From an uncultured Flammeovirgaceae bacterium (lineage in GTDB: Bacteria; Bacteroidota; Bacteroidia; Cytophagales; Cyclobacteriaceae): a DNA stretch of 6,024 nucleotides. Position 1 is the first letter of the stretch; every line of letters starts with the position of its first letter. Positions 5,784 to 6,024 of the stretch are shown here, one piece after another. Made by a program: the position numbers and the translations under genes. The stretch covers positions 1-6,024 of the forward strand of contig CAMLLI010000300.1 of assembly GCA_946480685.1 (NCBI GenBank), given 5' to 3'. A model generated the notes under the pieces. The model made no database searches, had not been told where the DNA came from, and saw only the letters and a list, made by a program, of their open reading frames with translations.

Positions 5784-6024
5784 TTAATGATCGCGCTTGG
5801 TTACAGTAGAGGGATTGCCCTTGTAATCGATATCGCTGGCAATGCCCTCTTCCATTTCCAGATGGTCGGTAACATTTACTTTGGCAGATGAGGCACCGTT
5901 CACTTCTATAACTGCGTTGCGTACTTTAAAGTCGAAAGCACGCAGCGATGAAGCGCCCTGCACCGTTGCATCCATGTTATTACCGGAACCCTCCAACGAA
6001 AGCTTTGACGCTCCGCTCAGGTGC
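5784..6024 (-). CDS. DUF2807 / head GIN domain protein, C-terminal fragment
   Basis: The frame is open to the window edge; the last 79 residues are visible and the N-terminus is outside. The visible part is made of short Gly/Ser/Ala turns alternating with beta strands: HLSGASKLSLEGSGNN, VQGASSLRAFDFKV, VNGASSAKVNVTDHLEM, and the closing stretch IDYKGNPSTVTKRDH. Repeated GxSx turns and the final YKGNP are characteristic of DUF2807, the putative auto-transporter adhesin head GIN domain, a right-handed beta-helix-like fold in exported Bacteroidota proteins. It probably acts at the cell surface or in the periplasm; its molecular function is not known. A strong hairpin follows the stop codon. An internal TTG at 5996-5994 should not be taken as the start, because the domain pattern continues upstream of it. 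Confidence 0.9.
   Translation of the reverse strand, partial: HLSGASKLSLEGSGNNMDATVQGASSLRAFDFKVRNAVIEVNGASSAKVNVTDHLEMEEGIASDIDYKGNPSTVTKRDH

Overview
The window reads as a piece of a Bacteroidota chromosome, most likely Chitinophagaceae-like or a neighbouring lineage. Supporting signs are an ECF sigma factor followed by a one-TM protein and a PorT-like outer-membrane barrel, a C-terminal DUF2807 (head GIN) fragment, AT-leaning intergenic DNA, weak Shine-Dalgarno sites, and promoter-like TAnnTTTG variants. Nearly all genes are on the minus strand, so the window is read from right to left.

Right end (5784-6024): the C-terminus of a secreted DUF2807/head-GIN protein, followed by a strong hairpin (5737-5768). 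A gap of 336 bases (5448-5783) holds only that hairpin and a very small hydrophobic reading frame. Next comes a 144-aa secreted protein with a probable carboxypeptidase-regulatory-like fold (5013-5447).

Middle (2537-4928): a compact three-gene set in order of transcription. It runs ECF sigma factor (4341-4928), probable one-TM anti-sigma-like protein (3581-4357, overlapping the sigma gene by 17 nt), then an outer-membrane beta-barrel protein (2579-3574, 6 nt further on), closed by a 12-bp perfect hairpin. It looks like an envelope-sensing regulatory operon.

Left part (1-2416): a phenylacetate catabolism locus. A TetR-family regulator (1808-2416) is followed by paaA (704-1687), the catalytic subunit of phenylacetyl-CoA epoxidase. 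Between them lie two matching 18-bp operator-like sites in inverted relation, 44 bp apart centre to centre. paaB (1-286, incomplete) comes next, but it is not directly behind paaA as in usual paaABCDE operons. A 417-bp interval holds an opposing 81-aa gene (462-707), whose stop codon overlaps that of paaA, and a 39-aa leader reading frame (286-405) that overlaps the GTG start of paaB by one base.

No RNA genes, CRISPR arrays or insertion sequences were seen. The most distinctive points are the operator pair, the split paaA/paaB junction, and the coupled-looking leader reading frame before paaB.
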